DNA of 64,000 bases, taken from Streptomyces sp. HUAS CB01 (GTDB lineage: Bacteria > Actinomycetota > Actinomycetes > Streptomycetales > Streptomycetaceae). The stretch covers positions 124,001-188,000 of the forward strand of contig NZ_CP129137.1 of NCBI RefSeq assembly GCF_030406905.1. Direction: 5' to 3'. Position 1 is the stretch's first letter. Each line of letters opens with the position of its first letter. Both the position numbers and the translations under genes were made by a program. The notes under the pieces were generated by a model that saw nothing but the letters and a program-made list of their open reading frames with translations, was not told the DNA's origin and ran no database searches. Shown in pieces: positions 36,494 through 45,531 of this stretch.

Positions 36494-37856
36494 ACTGCTG
36501 CGCGGCCGTTTCGCCCGCCGCCTGGCCCTGGCGTTCGCCGCTCTGGGCGTCGGCACGGCCGCGCTCACGGCCGTGCTGGTCAACACGGCCTTCACCAACC
36601 GGTTCGAGGACTACCTGGGCGAGCAGCAGCACGCGCGCCAGCAGCAGCTCGTGTCCCTGTTCGCCGCCGGCTACCGCCGCGACGGCGGCTGGAGCACGCA
36701 GTCCCTGGACCAGCTCGCGCCGACACTGGCCATGACCGGCTCCGAGGCCGAACTGCGCGACGCCTCCGGACGGCAGGTGTGGTCGCTGGCCGACGCCGAC
36801 GTGGATCCCGCCATGTCGACCATGCACCGGCAGATGTCGGGCACCGGCGACCTCGGCCCGCCCCGCAGCCTGCCGGTCACCGTGGACGGCCGGCAGGTCG
36901 GCACCCTCGACGTCCGCGTGCCCGAGGGCGTGGTCCCGGCCGTGGACAGGGACTTCCAGGCGTCGGTGAACCGGCTGCTCGTCGGCGGAGCCCTCGGAGC
37001 CGCCCTGGTGGCCCTCGTGGTCGGCGTCTACACCGCGCGCCGGGCCACCGCCCCCATCACCGAACTCACCCACGCCGCCGACGATCTGGCCGCCGGCCGA
37101 CGCGACCGGCGCGCCACCACCGTCCCCGACAACGAGATCGGACAGCTGGCCACCGCCTTCAACACCATGGCCGCCCGCGTGGAGAAGGAGGACGAACTGC
37201 GCCGCGCCTTCGCCGCCGACGTCGCCCACGAACTGCGCACCCCCCTCGCGATCCAGCGCAGCCAGCTCGAAGCCATCCAGGACGGCATCAGCAAGCCCAC
37301 CGAGGACGTCCTGGCCTCCCTCCACGAGGAATCCCTGCGCATGGCCCGCCTGGTCGCCGACCTCGAAGCCCTCGCCTCCGCGGACGCCGCCGCCTTCACC
37401 ATGGAACGCGAACCGCTGTCCCTGACCACGCTGGTGGCCGACACGGCCACCGGCCTCGCCGACGCCTTCACCGAGGCCGACATCACCCTGCACACCGACC
37501 TCGCCGCAGTGCACGTCGACGGAGACCCGGTACGGCTGCGGCAGATCGTCACCAACCAGCTCACCAACGCCCTGAAGTTCGTCCCCGCAGGCGGCACGGT
37601 CACCCTCACCCTGCACCAGGAGGACGGCTGGGCCGTCCTGAGCGTGGCAGACACCGGCCCCGGCATCCCCGACGACGAACTCCCCCGCATCTTCGACCGC
37701 TTCTTCCGCAGCCGCTCCGCCCGCGCCGACGGCTCCGGCATCGGCCTCGCCGTCGCCGCCGAACTCACCGCCGCCCACGGCGGGACCCTCACCGCCGACA
37801 GCGAAGTCGGCCGGGGCACCACCTTCACGACCCGCCTGCCCGTCCGAGCCGGCTGA
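36471..37856 (+). CDS. HisKA sensor histidine kinase (copper island)
   Basis: A 461-residue classical kinase. Helix 1 (residues about 15-40) and helix 2 (about 165-190) flank an extracytoplasmic sensor of about 125 residues containing Met and His (STMHRQMSG). A HAMP linker follows, then HisKA with H253 (DVAHELRTPL), and HATPase_c with the N-box TNQLTNALK, DTGPGIP and GSGIGLAVA. GTG 36471 or ATG 36474 are both possible starts. It is the partner of the OmpR-type regulator and probably senses extracellular copper, by context only. Confidence 0.92.
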   Translation: MMWTAIRELLRGRFARRLALAFAALGVGTAALTAVLVNTAFTNRFEDYLGEQQHARQQQLVSLFAAGYRRDGGWSTQSLDQLAPTLAMTGSEAELRDASGRQVWSLADADVDPAMSTMHRQMSGTGDLGPPRSLPVTVDGRQVGTLDVRVPEGVVPAVDRDFQASVNRLLVGGALGAALVALVVGVYTARRATAPITELTHAADDLAAGRRDRRATTVPDNEIGQLATAFNTMAARVEKEDELRRAFAADVAHELRTPLAIQRSQLEAIQDGISKPTEDVLASLHEESLRMARLVADLEALASADAAAFTMEREPLSLTTLVADTATGLADAFTEADITLHTDLAAVHVDGDPVRLRQIVTNQLTNALKFVPAGGTVTLTLHQEDGWAVLSVADTGPGIPDDELPRIFDRFFRSRSARADGSGIGLAVAAELTAAHGGTLTADSEVGRGTTFTTRLPVRAG

Positions 37857-38280
37857 GCCGGGCAGTCGCGATCCATTGAGCAACGCCGTGCTGCCCAGGC
37901 GCAGCCCAGGGCAGGGATCGGGTGGAGTTCCATGGAGCGCCCTGAGCGGAGCAAGGGTCGCGCCCAGTCACCGGCGGCGCGCCGGGCGACGACCACCACA
38001 CCGCACCGACTGGTACGGCGTCGTCACCTGGCCACCTGGCCACCTGCACGGCCTACACGGCCCTGCCGACCCGCGCATCACCCGAGCGCCGTACACGGTG
38101 GTCCGGCCTCGGGCCATGACTGGGGCCGGACACCAGCGCACGGTCCACTGCCGTGCCCTCGAGCGGGCCTCACTCCGCGCCCGCTCACGGGCCGCTCCGC
38201 CGAGCCCCGTGCCGCCGTTGGTGCTTGGCTCGCAGGTGTGTCGCCCGACAGTGCGGGCGCAGACGTCTGTGGAGAACACC
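37857..38280. other. Gap without recognisable gene
   Basis: About 420 bp between the kinase and the DUF4394 gene. Frames here are arginine/proline-rich shadows. No motif, hairpin or operator was recognised. Confidence 0.5.
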
Positions 38281-39126
38281 ATGCGTAGAGCAGTCCTCGG
38301 TACAGCGCTGGCCGCTGCGGTCCTGTCCATCACGTCCTCGGCCCTCGCCGCGACCAGCCCTTCGGGTGGGTCCGAAGGCAAGGGACTGCGGGTGATCGGG
38401 CTGACCGCCGATCAGCGGCTGGTGGAGTTCCGGGCCGACCGGCCCGACTCCATCTCCTCGTCGCGTGCCGTCACCGGCCTGCAGGGAGACACCACCTTGG
38501 TCGGCTTCGACTTCCGCGTCCAGGACAACCTCCTGTACGCGGTCGGCAACGCCGGCGGTGTCTACACCCTCAGGACCCGCACGGCCGTGGCCACCAAGGT
38601 CTCCCAGCTCAGCGTGCCACTCTCCGGGGCCAACTTCGGTGTGGACTTCAATCCCGCCGCCGACCGACTGCGGATCATCAGCGACACCGGTCAGAACCTG
38701 CGCCATGACGTGACGGCAGCCGTCGGCGGGACGGTCACCGACACCGTGCTCACCAACGTCCCGTCGCCCAACCCCGCCCTCGGTGTGACGGGCGCGGCCT
38801 ACACCAACAACGACCTCAGCGTCGCCACCGCCACCACCCTCTACGACATCGACACCGTGAACGACCTCGTGTCGCTGCAGTCGCCCGCCAATACCGGCAC
38901 CCTCGCTCCCACCGGGAACATCGGCGTGGACGCGGGCCCCAACGCGGGCTTCGACATCTACTACGCGCCCAAGGAGGGCGTCAACACGGGCTACGCCGCG
39001 CTCCGGGTCGCCAACAGCCACCGCTTCTACCGCATCAACCTGCAGAACGGCGCGGCCAAGCGCATCGGCAGCTTCCCGGCCGGCCGGCAGGTCACCGACA
39101 TCGCCCTGCCCCTGAACCAGAAGTAG
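38281..39126 (+). CDS. Secreted DUF4394 protein
   Basis: A 281-residue exported protein with a clear signal peptide (MRRAVLGTALAAAVLSITSS, cleavage after SALAA). The mature part is a beta-propeller-like repeat protein with the DUF4394 pattern (GLTADQRLVEFRAD; GFDFRVQDNLLYAVGN; GVDFNPAADRLRIISDTGQN; then ALGVTGAAYTNND). The function of the family is unknown; extracellular localisation is clear. ATG 38281 is chosen because it gives the signal peptide; the frame opens at 37876 without one. Confidence 0.88.
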   Translation: MRRAVLGTALAAAVLSITSSALAATSPSGGSEGKGLRVIGLTADQRLVEFRADRPDSISSSRAVTGLQGDTTLVGFDFRVQDNLLYAVGNAGGVYTLRTRTAVATKVSQLSVPLSGANFGVDFNPAADRLRIISDTGQNLRHDVTAAVGGTVTDTVLTNVPSPNPALGVTGAAYTNNDLSVATATTLYDIDTVNDLVSLQSPANTGTLAPTGNIGVDAGPNAGFDIYYAPKEGVNTGYAALRVANSHRFYRINLQNGAAKRIGSFPAGRQVTDIALPLNQK

Positions 39127-39128
39127 CC

Positions 39129-39156
39129 GTGTCCCGCGCCCTCGTGCGCGGGGCAC
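39129..39156 (+). terminator. Hairpin after the DUF4394 gene
   Basis: gtgtcccgcg pairs with cgcggggcac (one wobble) across a short loop, beginning 2 bases after the stop codon. Confidence 0.6.
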
Positions 39157-39371
39157 CCGACCCGGCCGGCAGACGGTTGGGAATGGCCGCCCACCCGATC
39201 ACCCAGGCGGTGGCCGTTGGCGACAGTCGGGCTTCGCTCGGATGCGGAGCCCGACGGGTCACCCCTTCCGCCGGTCCGGTCTCGGGTCGGGGATCCCGGT
39301 GGAGTGCGTGCAGTGCTGCATCTTCCAGGTCCTGTCCCCATACGGGCGCCTGGTGCCCGCCGCATGCGGCG

Positions 39372-39480
39372 CACTTGGCCCACCGCCACCGCCGCCTCGC
39401 CCGGGACTACGAGACCATTCCGGCCCGGTCCGAGACCGTGATCTGCTGGGCGATGATCGGCATCCGGTTCGCCGACTCGC
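39372..39480 (+). pseudogene. IS5-type transposase C-terminal remnant
   Basis: One plus frame reads HRHRRLARDYETIPARSETVI followed by CWAMIGIRFADS, matching the C-terminal end of IS5-family transposases (WLGxHRRLxxDYE...TSEAMIxWAMI). The catalytic core is absent and no inverted repeats were found, so only a fragment of a former insertion remains. Confidence 0.65.
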
Positions 39481-40247
39481 CCGATGTGTTCCCGCCCCGA
39501 ACGGCGCAGCTCATGCAGCCGAGGAACACGGAAGTGCCGTTCGCCGTGGGGCCGTCCGGCAGGCGTCCCGACGCCGGACGGGCGACACCGGTCCCATGGC
39601 CGTCAGTCCCTTCCCGCCCGCACGATCTGCCGCCCGACCTCTGCCCAGACCGGCTCGGCCCAGTTCACGGTTCGTCACCCTGCGGAGTGTGCGGGGCCTG
39701 CAGTACCAACCGCGGTGAGGGTCGTGTCTCGAATGGAGACGTCCACCATCGGCTTCAGTGCGATGCCATCCTGCGTATCGGCTGCGGAACGCTCCCGACC
39801 ACGGGCAGTGTTTTCGCGTCCGACGTCGGCGCGCAGCAGCCGCCCTCTGCGCGAGTGTGCGAGCCGGACGATCACGTTTCAGCCGTCGGACGGTGGCACC
39901 TGCCAGTCGCCAGCCCAGAGGCACCCAGTGATCGCCGCCGGCCGCGAGCAAACCGCAGAATTTGCTGAAGCCCACCCATGCCAGCCCGGGCGCGGCCCGC
40001 ACGCACACCCCCCTTCATCTGCCGTGCGCCGCATCGCCACATGGGGAGAATCGCTCTCGGCTGCGTGGATACCGCGCCCCACGCGCGAGGATCTCGCCTG
40101 CGCCCCCCGCCGGGCAGGCGTCGTATCCGCGTTCCGCCATGTGCACGCCTCAACTCACCGCATCCGCAAAGTAGTTGACAGGCAATCCAGGACGACGCTT
40201 TGATCTAGCACTCGTAACGACCCAACACACGTACAGGGGGGCGCTTG
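39481..40247. other. Gap without recognisable gene
   Basis: About 770 bp after the IS5 fragment. Several open frames overlap on both strands but none carries a motif, signal peptide or plausible ribosome site that I can support. Probably eroded insertion-site DNA plus the promoter of the secreted protein at 40248. Confidence 0.45.
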
Positions 40248-40664
40248 ATGAAGCGCAGCACGGTAGCTAAGGCTGGTATGGCTCTCGCGGCGAGCGTCAT
40301 CATCGTCGGGGGCATGGCGGGCTCGGCCTCCGCAAGCGGAAGCAATGTGACCATCTCCCGGACCTGGGGCACGGCGACCTTCAAGACCTACGGCGACGAG
40401 CTGTGGGTGAAGGACCTCTCCGCGGACGGCTACTCCGTGCAGGCCAAGATCCAGCGCTGGCAGAAGGTCAACATCGACGCGTGGAGCTGGGTGGATCATC
40501 GGACCGGCTGCTACGACACGACCACCAAGAACGACACGACCGACGGCTACTCGTTCTGCAACTACGACCTGATCGAGAACGACCCGGTCCGGGTCTGCAT
40601 CGTCCGCTCGAAGGACGGCGTCCGCTACGGCGACTGGGTCTGCAGCGCCGAGACGCAGGCCTGA
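40248..40664 (+). CDS. Small secreted protein, unknown family
   Basis: A 138-residue exported protein. AGGGGGG lies 7 bases before ATG 40248; a TTG three bases earlier is also in frame. The signal peptide has a lysine/arginine start, a hydrophobic core (AGMALAASVIIVGGMAG) and ASA cleavage. The mature domain of about 108 residues has four cysteines (TGCYD, SFCNY, RVCIV, WVCSA), likely two disulfides, and many aromatic residues. It resembles small inhibitor-like or bacteriocin-like secreted Streptomyces proteins in shape only. A strong terminator follows. Confidence 0.8.
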   Translation: MKRSTVAKAGMALAASVIIVGGMAGSASASGSNVTISRTWGTATFKTYGDELWVKDLSADGYSVQAKIQRWQKVNIDAWSWVDHRTGCYDTTTKNDTTDGYSFCNYDLIENDPVRVCIVRSKDGVRYGDWVCSAETQA

Positions 40665-40687
40665 TTCCTGCCGCCCTTCGCTCCCCC

Positions 40688-40723
40688 GCCCGCCCTTGCG
40701 GTGTGCGACCGCGGGCGGGCTTT
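40688..40723 (+). terminator. Hairpin terminator after the secreted protein
   Basis: gcccgccc pairs perfectly with gggcgggc over a 17-base loop and is followed by TTT, 24 bases after the stop codon: a good intrinsic-terminator candidate. Confidence 0.75.
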
Positions 40724-40861
40724 CGCCCGCCGCATCGCCGGCGGCGACAGAGACAAGACCAGGATTCCGCTCCGAAGCATCCGTGGTGAACAGGCGGGAC
40801 TCCACGGAGCGGGCGACTTCGGCAAGAGAACCTCGCCACGTACACCGCCGGGCAGCACAGC

Positions 40862-41152
40862 GTGCCGCGCTGTGTCCCCGGCGGTGTGCGCTTCATCGCG
40901 ATCGGCAGGGACACCCGCGGTCAGGCGGTGATCGCCGCCCAGGTCATCGAAGAGACCCGCCGCACCACCCAGGAGGCCTCCGAGGCCAGTCAGACCGCTC
41001 AGGCCGGGTCTCGGCCTGGCGCCCTGCTCGAGCAGCGTTCGCCGACGCCGCTCGTCCTCGACGACGTGTGGGAAGCGGAGCGGCTCGCCCCGTTCCTCAT
41101 CGGCGGACACCGCTGCGCACGGGCCTGGACACCGCTGCGCCCGGAAGCGTGA
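40862..41152 (+). pseudogene. NB-ARC ATPase remnant
   Basis: A plus frame contains TPLVLDDVWEAERLAPFLIGG and, just after, HRCAR, which matches the Walker B and following segment of NB-ARC/STAND ATPases (LLVLDDVWxAEQLAPFL...CARLLVTTR). The preceding FIAIGRDTRGQAVIAAQV is another vague match. There is no P-loop. It looks like a short surviving fragment of a much larger regulator gene, now disrupted. Confidence 0.45.
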
Positions 41153-41251
41153 ACCAGGGTGCTGTTGACGGTGTCGGAAAGTTGGGTCCAATCGTGGACA
41201 ACTCCACGGCACGACGAGAGGCGCCGCCCTCGGCGTCCTAGGCTCTGGCCC

Positions 41252-41614
41252 ATGGAGCAGCGCGAGGTGATGAAGCGAGTCGTGGCCGTACTGACCGAAG
41301 CCGCTGAGGTCCACCGACGGCTGGTTGAGGACCCGGAGCGCCAGGACCTTGAGGACGAGAAGCGCCTCATGGGTGAGATGGTCTCCGAGACCCTCGGTCT
41401 GCGGGTCAGGCTCTCCGCGGATGCAGAGCCGGCCGCGGTGGCCAGGGCAGTGCACGACGCCATGGAGGACCGAACCGGCGTGCTCGCCAGCTGCTTCGTC
41501 ACGGCGTTCCTGAGGCTCGCGGAGTACCACGATTCCGGTCGAACAGACGTGAGTTCGGCCGACGTCCTGCGCGAGCTGGCGCTGGAGTGGGGCGAAGAGA
41601 GGGACAGCGAGTAG
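41252..41614 (+). CDS. Hypothetical helical protein
   Basis: A 120-residue protein, predicted helical and acidic (MKRVVAVLTEAAEVHRRLVED; EDEKRLMGEMVSETLGLRVRL; SSADVLRELALEW). No signal peptide, membrane helix or cysteine cluster. I do not recognise a family. ATG 41252 starts the part with normal codon use; the frame upstream of it is arginine-rich shadow. No operon partner: the next gene is on the other strand. Confidence 0.65.
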   Translation: MEQREVMKRVVAVLTEAAEVHRRLVEDPERQDLEDEKRLMGEMVSETLGLRVRLSADAEPAAVARAVHDAMEDRTGVLASCFVTAFLRLAEYHDSGRTDVSSADVLRELALEWGEERDSE

Positions 41615-41770
41615 CAGGCGGCCGCCAGGCAAGGAGTCGCGCGACCTCGGAACGATCACGGCTCCGGCAGTTCCTGCGGGTCGCGTTCGACGCTTTCGAG
41701 GCCAATCCCCGGGCCGGCACCGTGCATGACGAGCTGATGCTTGGAGGCGTCGTCGACCAGGAGCTCTGGT

Positions 41771-43426
41771 TCAGGAGAGGCCGGCGGCCGTGAGGGTGAG
41801 GCCCGGGCGGAGTTGGCCGCACGCTTCGTTGGGGTTCCTCTTGTACTGGTCCAGCACCCGTGGCACCTCCCGGGCCGCCCAAGACCTGGTGGCGGCAAGC
41901 CGCTGTGGGTCGGGAACAGCGTCTGCTCGAACCCAGTCGCCGCCGGTGCCCTCGGAGTACAGGCGAATGTAGCCCGCGGCTGTCAGCCGGGAAACGGTCA
42001 GGTCGGGTGTGGTGACCCAGATGCCGTGGGTGTGGATGAAGGTGGGCCGGAGGGTTGTGAAGACATGGTGCCGCAGGGCGGTCATGTCCCGGTCGGCGTA
42101 GGCGTCTGCGATGGTGGGCTCGGTCAGGCCCGCGAGGTCCCGTACGGCGAGGTTGCTCGTGAGGAGGGTACCGCCGAGGTCCGGGGCGAGAAGTGTGCCG
42201 TTGGTCAGCTCCAGTCGCTTCGCGTACTCGTTGAACACGGCACCGTAACGGTGGGCGACATGGCACACGGGCAGGGTGGGATGGGCCTGGAATGAGGCGG
42301 CGCGATCCCGCTGCCCGATCCAGGACACGAGCAACGCCGTGCAGACGGTGACGCCGGCCACGATCTTGGCGCGCTGCGATCCTCGTTCTACCTGGTCCGT
42401 CAGTGCGATGCCGACTGCGAGCGATGCCGGCGCCCATACCGGCGTCGCGAAACGGAACATGCGCATCCAGTCCGGATTGAGCACACCGAAGGCAGCGAGG
42501 GTGAGGGCAAGAGGCACGAGCACGCCCGGCAGAGCCGTCCGCACCGGTCCAGGGCGCCCCAGGGCCGCCCCCGTCACCACAGCGCCGGCCAGCACGGCCG
42601 TCCACCCCGCGAACGACAGGAGGGACCCGGTCCCGGCGAATGACTCCCACGTCGGGGTGTCCTGTGCCTTCGCCAGCGCGGTGTTGGGCACGAGCCGCCC
42701 GAAGACGGCATAGCGCCACCCGAGGAAGGCGGCATACGGCACGACGAAGGCAGCGACGGCACAAGCCGCCGCTCGTGCGGACGCGCCCAGCGTCGCTCGA
42801 CGCACCCGCAGCAGCAGCACGACCGGGTAGGCGGCTGCCAGGACTGCCCCGTCCGGGCGGGTCAGGGCCGCCATCAGTGCCAGAAGGCCCGTCACCACAG
42901 CAGGCCCTGTCGCGGTGAGCCGGTTCTCCAGCAGGGCACGCGCGAGCACGGCACCCGTCAGCGTGGCCAGCAGGGCGTACAGAGGATTCTCCAGACCGGA
43001 GAACATCCAGGCCACGAACGACATGTTGCCCGCCAGGAACACACCGCAGAACAGCACCACGACCCAGGAATTCGACACCAACCGCCGCGCGACGCGGGAA
43101 ATGGCGATCAGGATCCCCAGCGTGCACAGGACACCGAGGACCTTCGGGTACAGGACCTGATCCGGCACGCCGAAGTAGGTGCGGTGATCGAACAGCCCCA
43201 GACGCCTGCCCAGAACCAGCAGGGCGAGCCAGGCCGGGTTGGAGTAGCCCTCGACCGGAGGCGACCCGGCCTGTTGCACCGGGCCGAGACCCTCGTCGAT
43301 GCTACGGGCGTAAGCAAAGGTGATCGCGGCGTCGTCGACCACCCAGCGACCGAGCTGCGAGCCCCGCACGGTGATCAGGACCGTGCCCAGCAGGACGGCA
43401 GCCGTGTCGCGAGGCGAGCGACGCAT
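41771..43426 (-). CDS. GT-C membrane glycosyltransferase (AftB-like)
   Basis: A 551-residue integral membrane protein from ATG 43426. It has about nine to eleven hydrophobic helices in residues 10-410 and a soluble C-terminal domain. The first extracytoplasmic loop carries the GT-C acidic signature (WVVDDAAITFAYARSIDEG followed by EGYSNPAWL). This resembles the arabinofuranosyltransferase AftB group and related Streptomyces proteins that use a lipid-linked sugar donor outside the membrane. The sugar and acceptor are unknown. The frame opens 48 residues upstream but without a plausible start. Confidence 0.8.
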   Translation of the reverse strand: MRRSPRDTAAVLLGTVLITVRGSQLGRWVVDDAAITFAYARSIDEGLGPVQQAGSPPVEGYSNPAWLALLVLGRRLGLFDHRTYFGVPDQVLYPKVLGVLCTLGILIAISRVARRLVSNSWVVVLFCGVFLAGNMSFVAWMFSGLENPLYALLATLTGAVLARALLENRLTATGPAVVTGLLALMAALTRPDGAVLAAAYPVVLLLRVRRATLGASARAAACAVAAFVVPYAAFLGWRYAVFGRLVPNTALAKAQDTPTWESFAGTGSLLSFAGWTAVLAGAVVTGAALGRPGPVRTALPGVLVPLALTLAAFGVLNPDWMRMFRFATPVWAPASLAVGIALTDQVERGSQRAKIVAGVTVCTALLVSWIGQRDRAASFQAHPTLPVCHVAHRYGAVFNEYAKRLELTNGTLLAPDLGGTLLTSNLAVRDLAGLTEPTIADAYADRDMTALRHHVFTTLRPTFIHTHGIWVTTPDLTVSRLTAAGYIRLYSEGTGGDWVRADAVPDPQRLAATRSWAAREVPRVLDQYKRNPNEACGQLRPGLTLTAAGLS

Positions 43427-43754
43427 GAGGCCGGAGCTTCTCGCGGGCCAGGGCCGCGCGTCCTTCCGCGCGACGGCGGGGTGGACCACGCGAACACTCG
43501 AAGAAGGCAAGGCAAACCCATCGCTCGGCCGACCTGGGCACACAAGAGAGCAACGGCGTGCCATGCCCACCGGTTACGCCCGGTACGGCGCCAGTACGAG
43601 TGTGTGCGCAGCCGTGACGCCACCCGTTCGATGGTCGCTGCTGATCCGCGCTCACCTCCGGTCGGGCGCTCATGCGCTCTCCTGGGCGGGGGTGCCTCTA
43701 TGTCTTCCGTCAAAGCACCCCTGTCGGGTTTGGGCTGGTTCGGGGTTGTTGAGA
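43427..43754. other. Gap without recognisable gene
   Basis: About 330 bp between the glycosyltransferase start and the 3' end of the IS110 element. Nothing recognised; it may include the promoter of the glycosyltransferase and the right boundary of the insertion. Confidence 0.45.
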
Positions 43755-44971
43755 TTATGCGGCGAGCTCGACGTCTTTCGGTGTCCGGGATTCGTAGAAG
43801 GTGCCGTCGCGGAGCATGGCGAACAGGACGCTGATGCGTTGACGGGCGAGTCGGAGGAGGGCCTGGGTGTGGGTCTTGCCGCGTGCTCGCTGGCGATCGT
43901 AGTAGGTGCGGGAGGCGGGGTCGGCGTTCATGCAGGCGAAGGCGGACAGGAACATCGCCCGTTTGAGCTGCCGGTTGCCGCCTCGGGGCGCGTGCTCACC
44001 GTGGGTCGAGGTGCCGGACGACTTCGTTGTCGGGGCGAGTCCTGCTAGGAGGCGAGGTGGGCGGCGGTGGGGAAGCTGGTGCCGTCGCCGACGGTGACCA
44101 GCAGGACGGCGGCGGTCCTGACGCCGACGCCGGGCATCGACGTCAGGACCGGGGAAAGAGGGTGAGCCTCCAGCAGGGCGTTGATCTGGGCTTCCATTGC
44201 CCGGCGCTGTGTGTGGACGGCGGCCAGGGAGGCGGCCAGGGAGGGGATGACGATGTCGAGGGTGCCGGTGCCGGGGACGATGACGGTCTGTTCGTCGAGT
44301 GCGTCGAAGACGTCGTCGATCAGCCGCTGGGTCATGCGCGGGGCCTTGGGCCGGATCAGCTCCACGAGTCTGCGGCGGCCGGCCTTGCGCAGGGCGGTCG
44401 GGGAGCCGTAGCGCTCAAGCAGCCAGGTCACGGCCTGGTGGTCGAGGCGGGGACCCAGGACGCGCTCCAGGCTCGGGTGGAACTGGGTGAGCAGGCCGCG
44501 TATCCGGTTGGACGTGCGGGTGGCCTCGGCCGCGAGATCCTGGTCGAAGCCCACGAGGACCGTGAGTTCGGCGGTGATCTCGTCGGTCAGTTCCAGGGAC
44601 CGCAGGGTGTGCGGCATGGTGCGGGCCGCGTCCGCGATCACTGCGGCGTCCTTCGCGTCGGTCTTGGCCTCGCCCGGGTAGAGGTCGGCGATCCGGCGCA
44701 TCGCGAGTCCCGGCAGGTAGGCGACCTGGCAGCCCGCGTCGCGGGCGACGGTCAGCGGCAGGGCGCCGATGGAGGCGGGCTGATCGACGATCACCAGGAC
44801 GGTGCCGAACTTTTCGCGCAGCTTGTCGAAGACGGCCCGCAGCCTGGGCTCGCTGTTGGGCAGCGGCTTGTCGAAGACCTTCTTCCCGGCCGGGGTGAGT
44901 CCGTGGCCGTGGTGGGCACTCTTGCCGACGTCCAGGCCCAGGAACACGCCTACGTCTTCGATCTCGAACAT
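43755..44971 (-). pseudogene. IS110-family transposase, single frameshift
   Basis: From ATG 44971 the frame encodes an IS110 DEDD transposase: GLDVGKSAHHGHGLT, VIVDQPASIGALPLTVARD, GEAKTDAKDAAVIAD and the C-terminal Transposase_20 helix-hairpin SMPGVGVRTAAVLL. At 44045 it stops at TAG. Inserting a single C (TAC GCA GGA CTC GCC) restores YAGLAP and continues in another frame through RQLKRAMFLSAFACM and the serine motif DPASRTYYDRQRA to the stop at 43755. Apart from that one base the gene is complete, so inactivation looks recent (or a sequencing error). Confidence 0.9.
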
Positions 44972-45125
44972 CGCGCCCCTTCCCAAGGGGTGTTGGCGGT
45001 GCCGGCCTCGGCTCGGGTGTCGTGCTCGCGCATCCACGTTATGCAGACCTGCCGCCCGCGAACTGCCCGGCGTTGCGCCGGACCGGGCGGTGGCCGGACC
45101 TCTGATCAGCGTCTCCGACGGCACC
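43755..45125 (-). mobile_element. IS110-type insertion sequence, approximate extent
   Basis: The body of the element is defined by the frameshifted transposase at 43755-44971. IS110 elements lack long terminal inverted repeats and carry a long noncoding stretch on one side, so the exact ends cannot be placed. The upstream noncoding region to about 45125 may belong to it. Confidence 0.55.
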
Positions 45126-45371
45126 TCCCGGGCCCGGTGACACCACCCCCCAGGTCATCCGTTCGACAGGGGGCAACAGTCATGCCAGGCCCGGAGGCCA
45201 GCGGCCCCGTTGCAGGACCGCAGAAAACATAACGGGGCTGCCGGCACCACGCGCTGCGCCCGTCTGGCCCGGCAGGCCCCCACGCGGACTACGTGGATCC
45301 CGTCGTGCGCCAGTCCAGGCCCGACCCGCCGCCGTCGGGCCGCGCCCTCGCGCCGTGGCGGGTCGGTCTCA
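45126..45371. other. Gap without recognisable gene
   Basis: Spacer between the IS110 region and the hairpin at 45372; together with 44972-45125 it makes about 400 bp with no recognised gene. Confidence 0.45.
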
Positions 45372-45403
45372 GGCGAGGCGGCAGTCTGCACTGCCGCCTC
45401 GCC
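45372..45403 (-). terminator. Perfect 13-bp hairpin downstream of the fasciclin gene
   Basis: ggcgaggcggcag and ctgccgcctcgcc form a perfect 13-bp stem with a 6-base loop (tctgca), about 130 bp after the fasciclin stop on the minus strand. It probably ends that transcript. Confidence 0.75.
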
Positions 45404-45531
45404 AGAATGATCACCAGTTCATGCCCGGACGCTGAGCCACGACCACCACAACGGACTCCTGTACGCACATGGTCCGGCGATCGGCAGGTGCGCGACAGGG
45501 GCGATCCGTCGCGGAGGGGCCGCTGCCCACG

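Noticed and set aside
39511..40008. A 165-codon minus frame in the gap before the secreted protein
   Set aside because: Arginine-rich without recognisable motif; not distinguishable from chance in this GC content.
41499..43127. A 542-codon minus frame overlapping the glycosyltransferase
   Set aside because: It is Arg/His/Pro-rich with no hydrophobic helices, whereas the other frame gives a proper multi-helix membrane protein.
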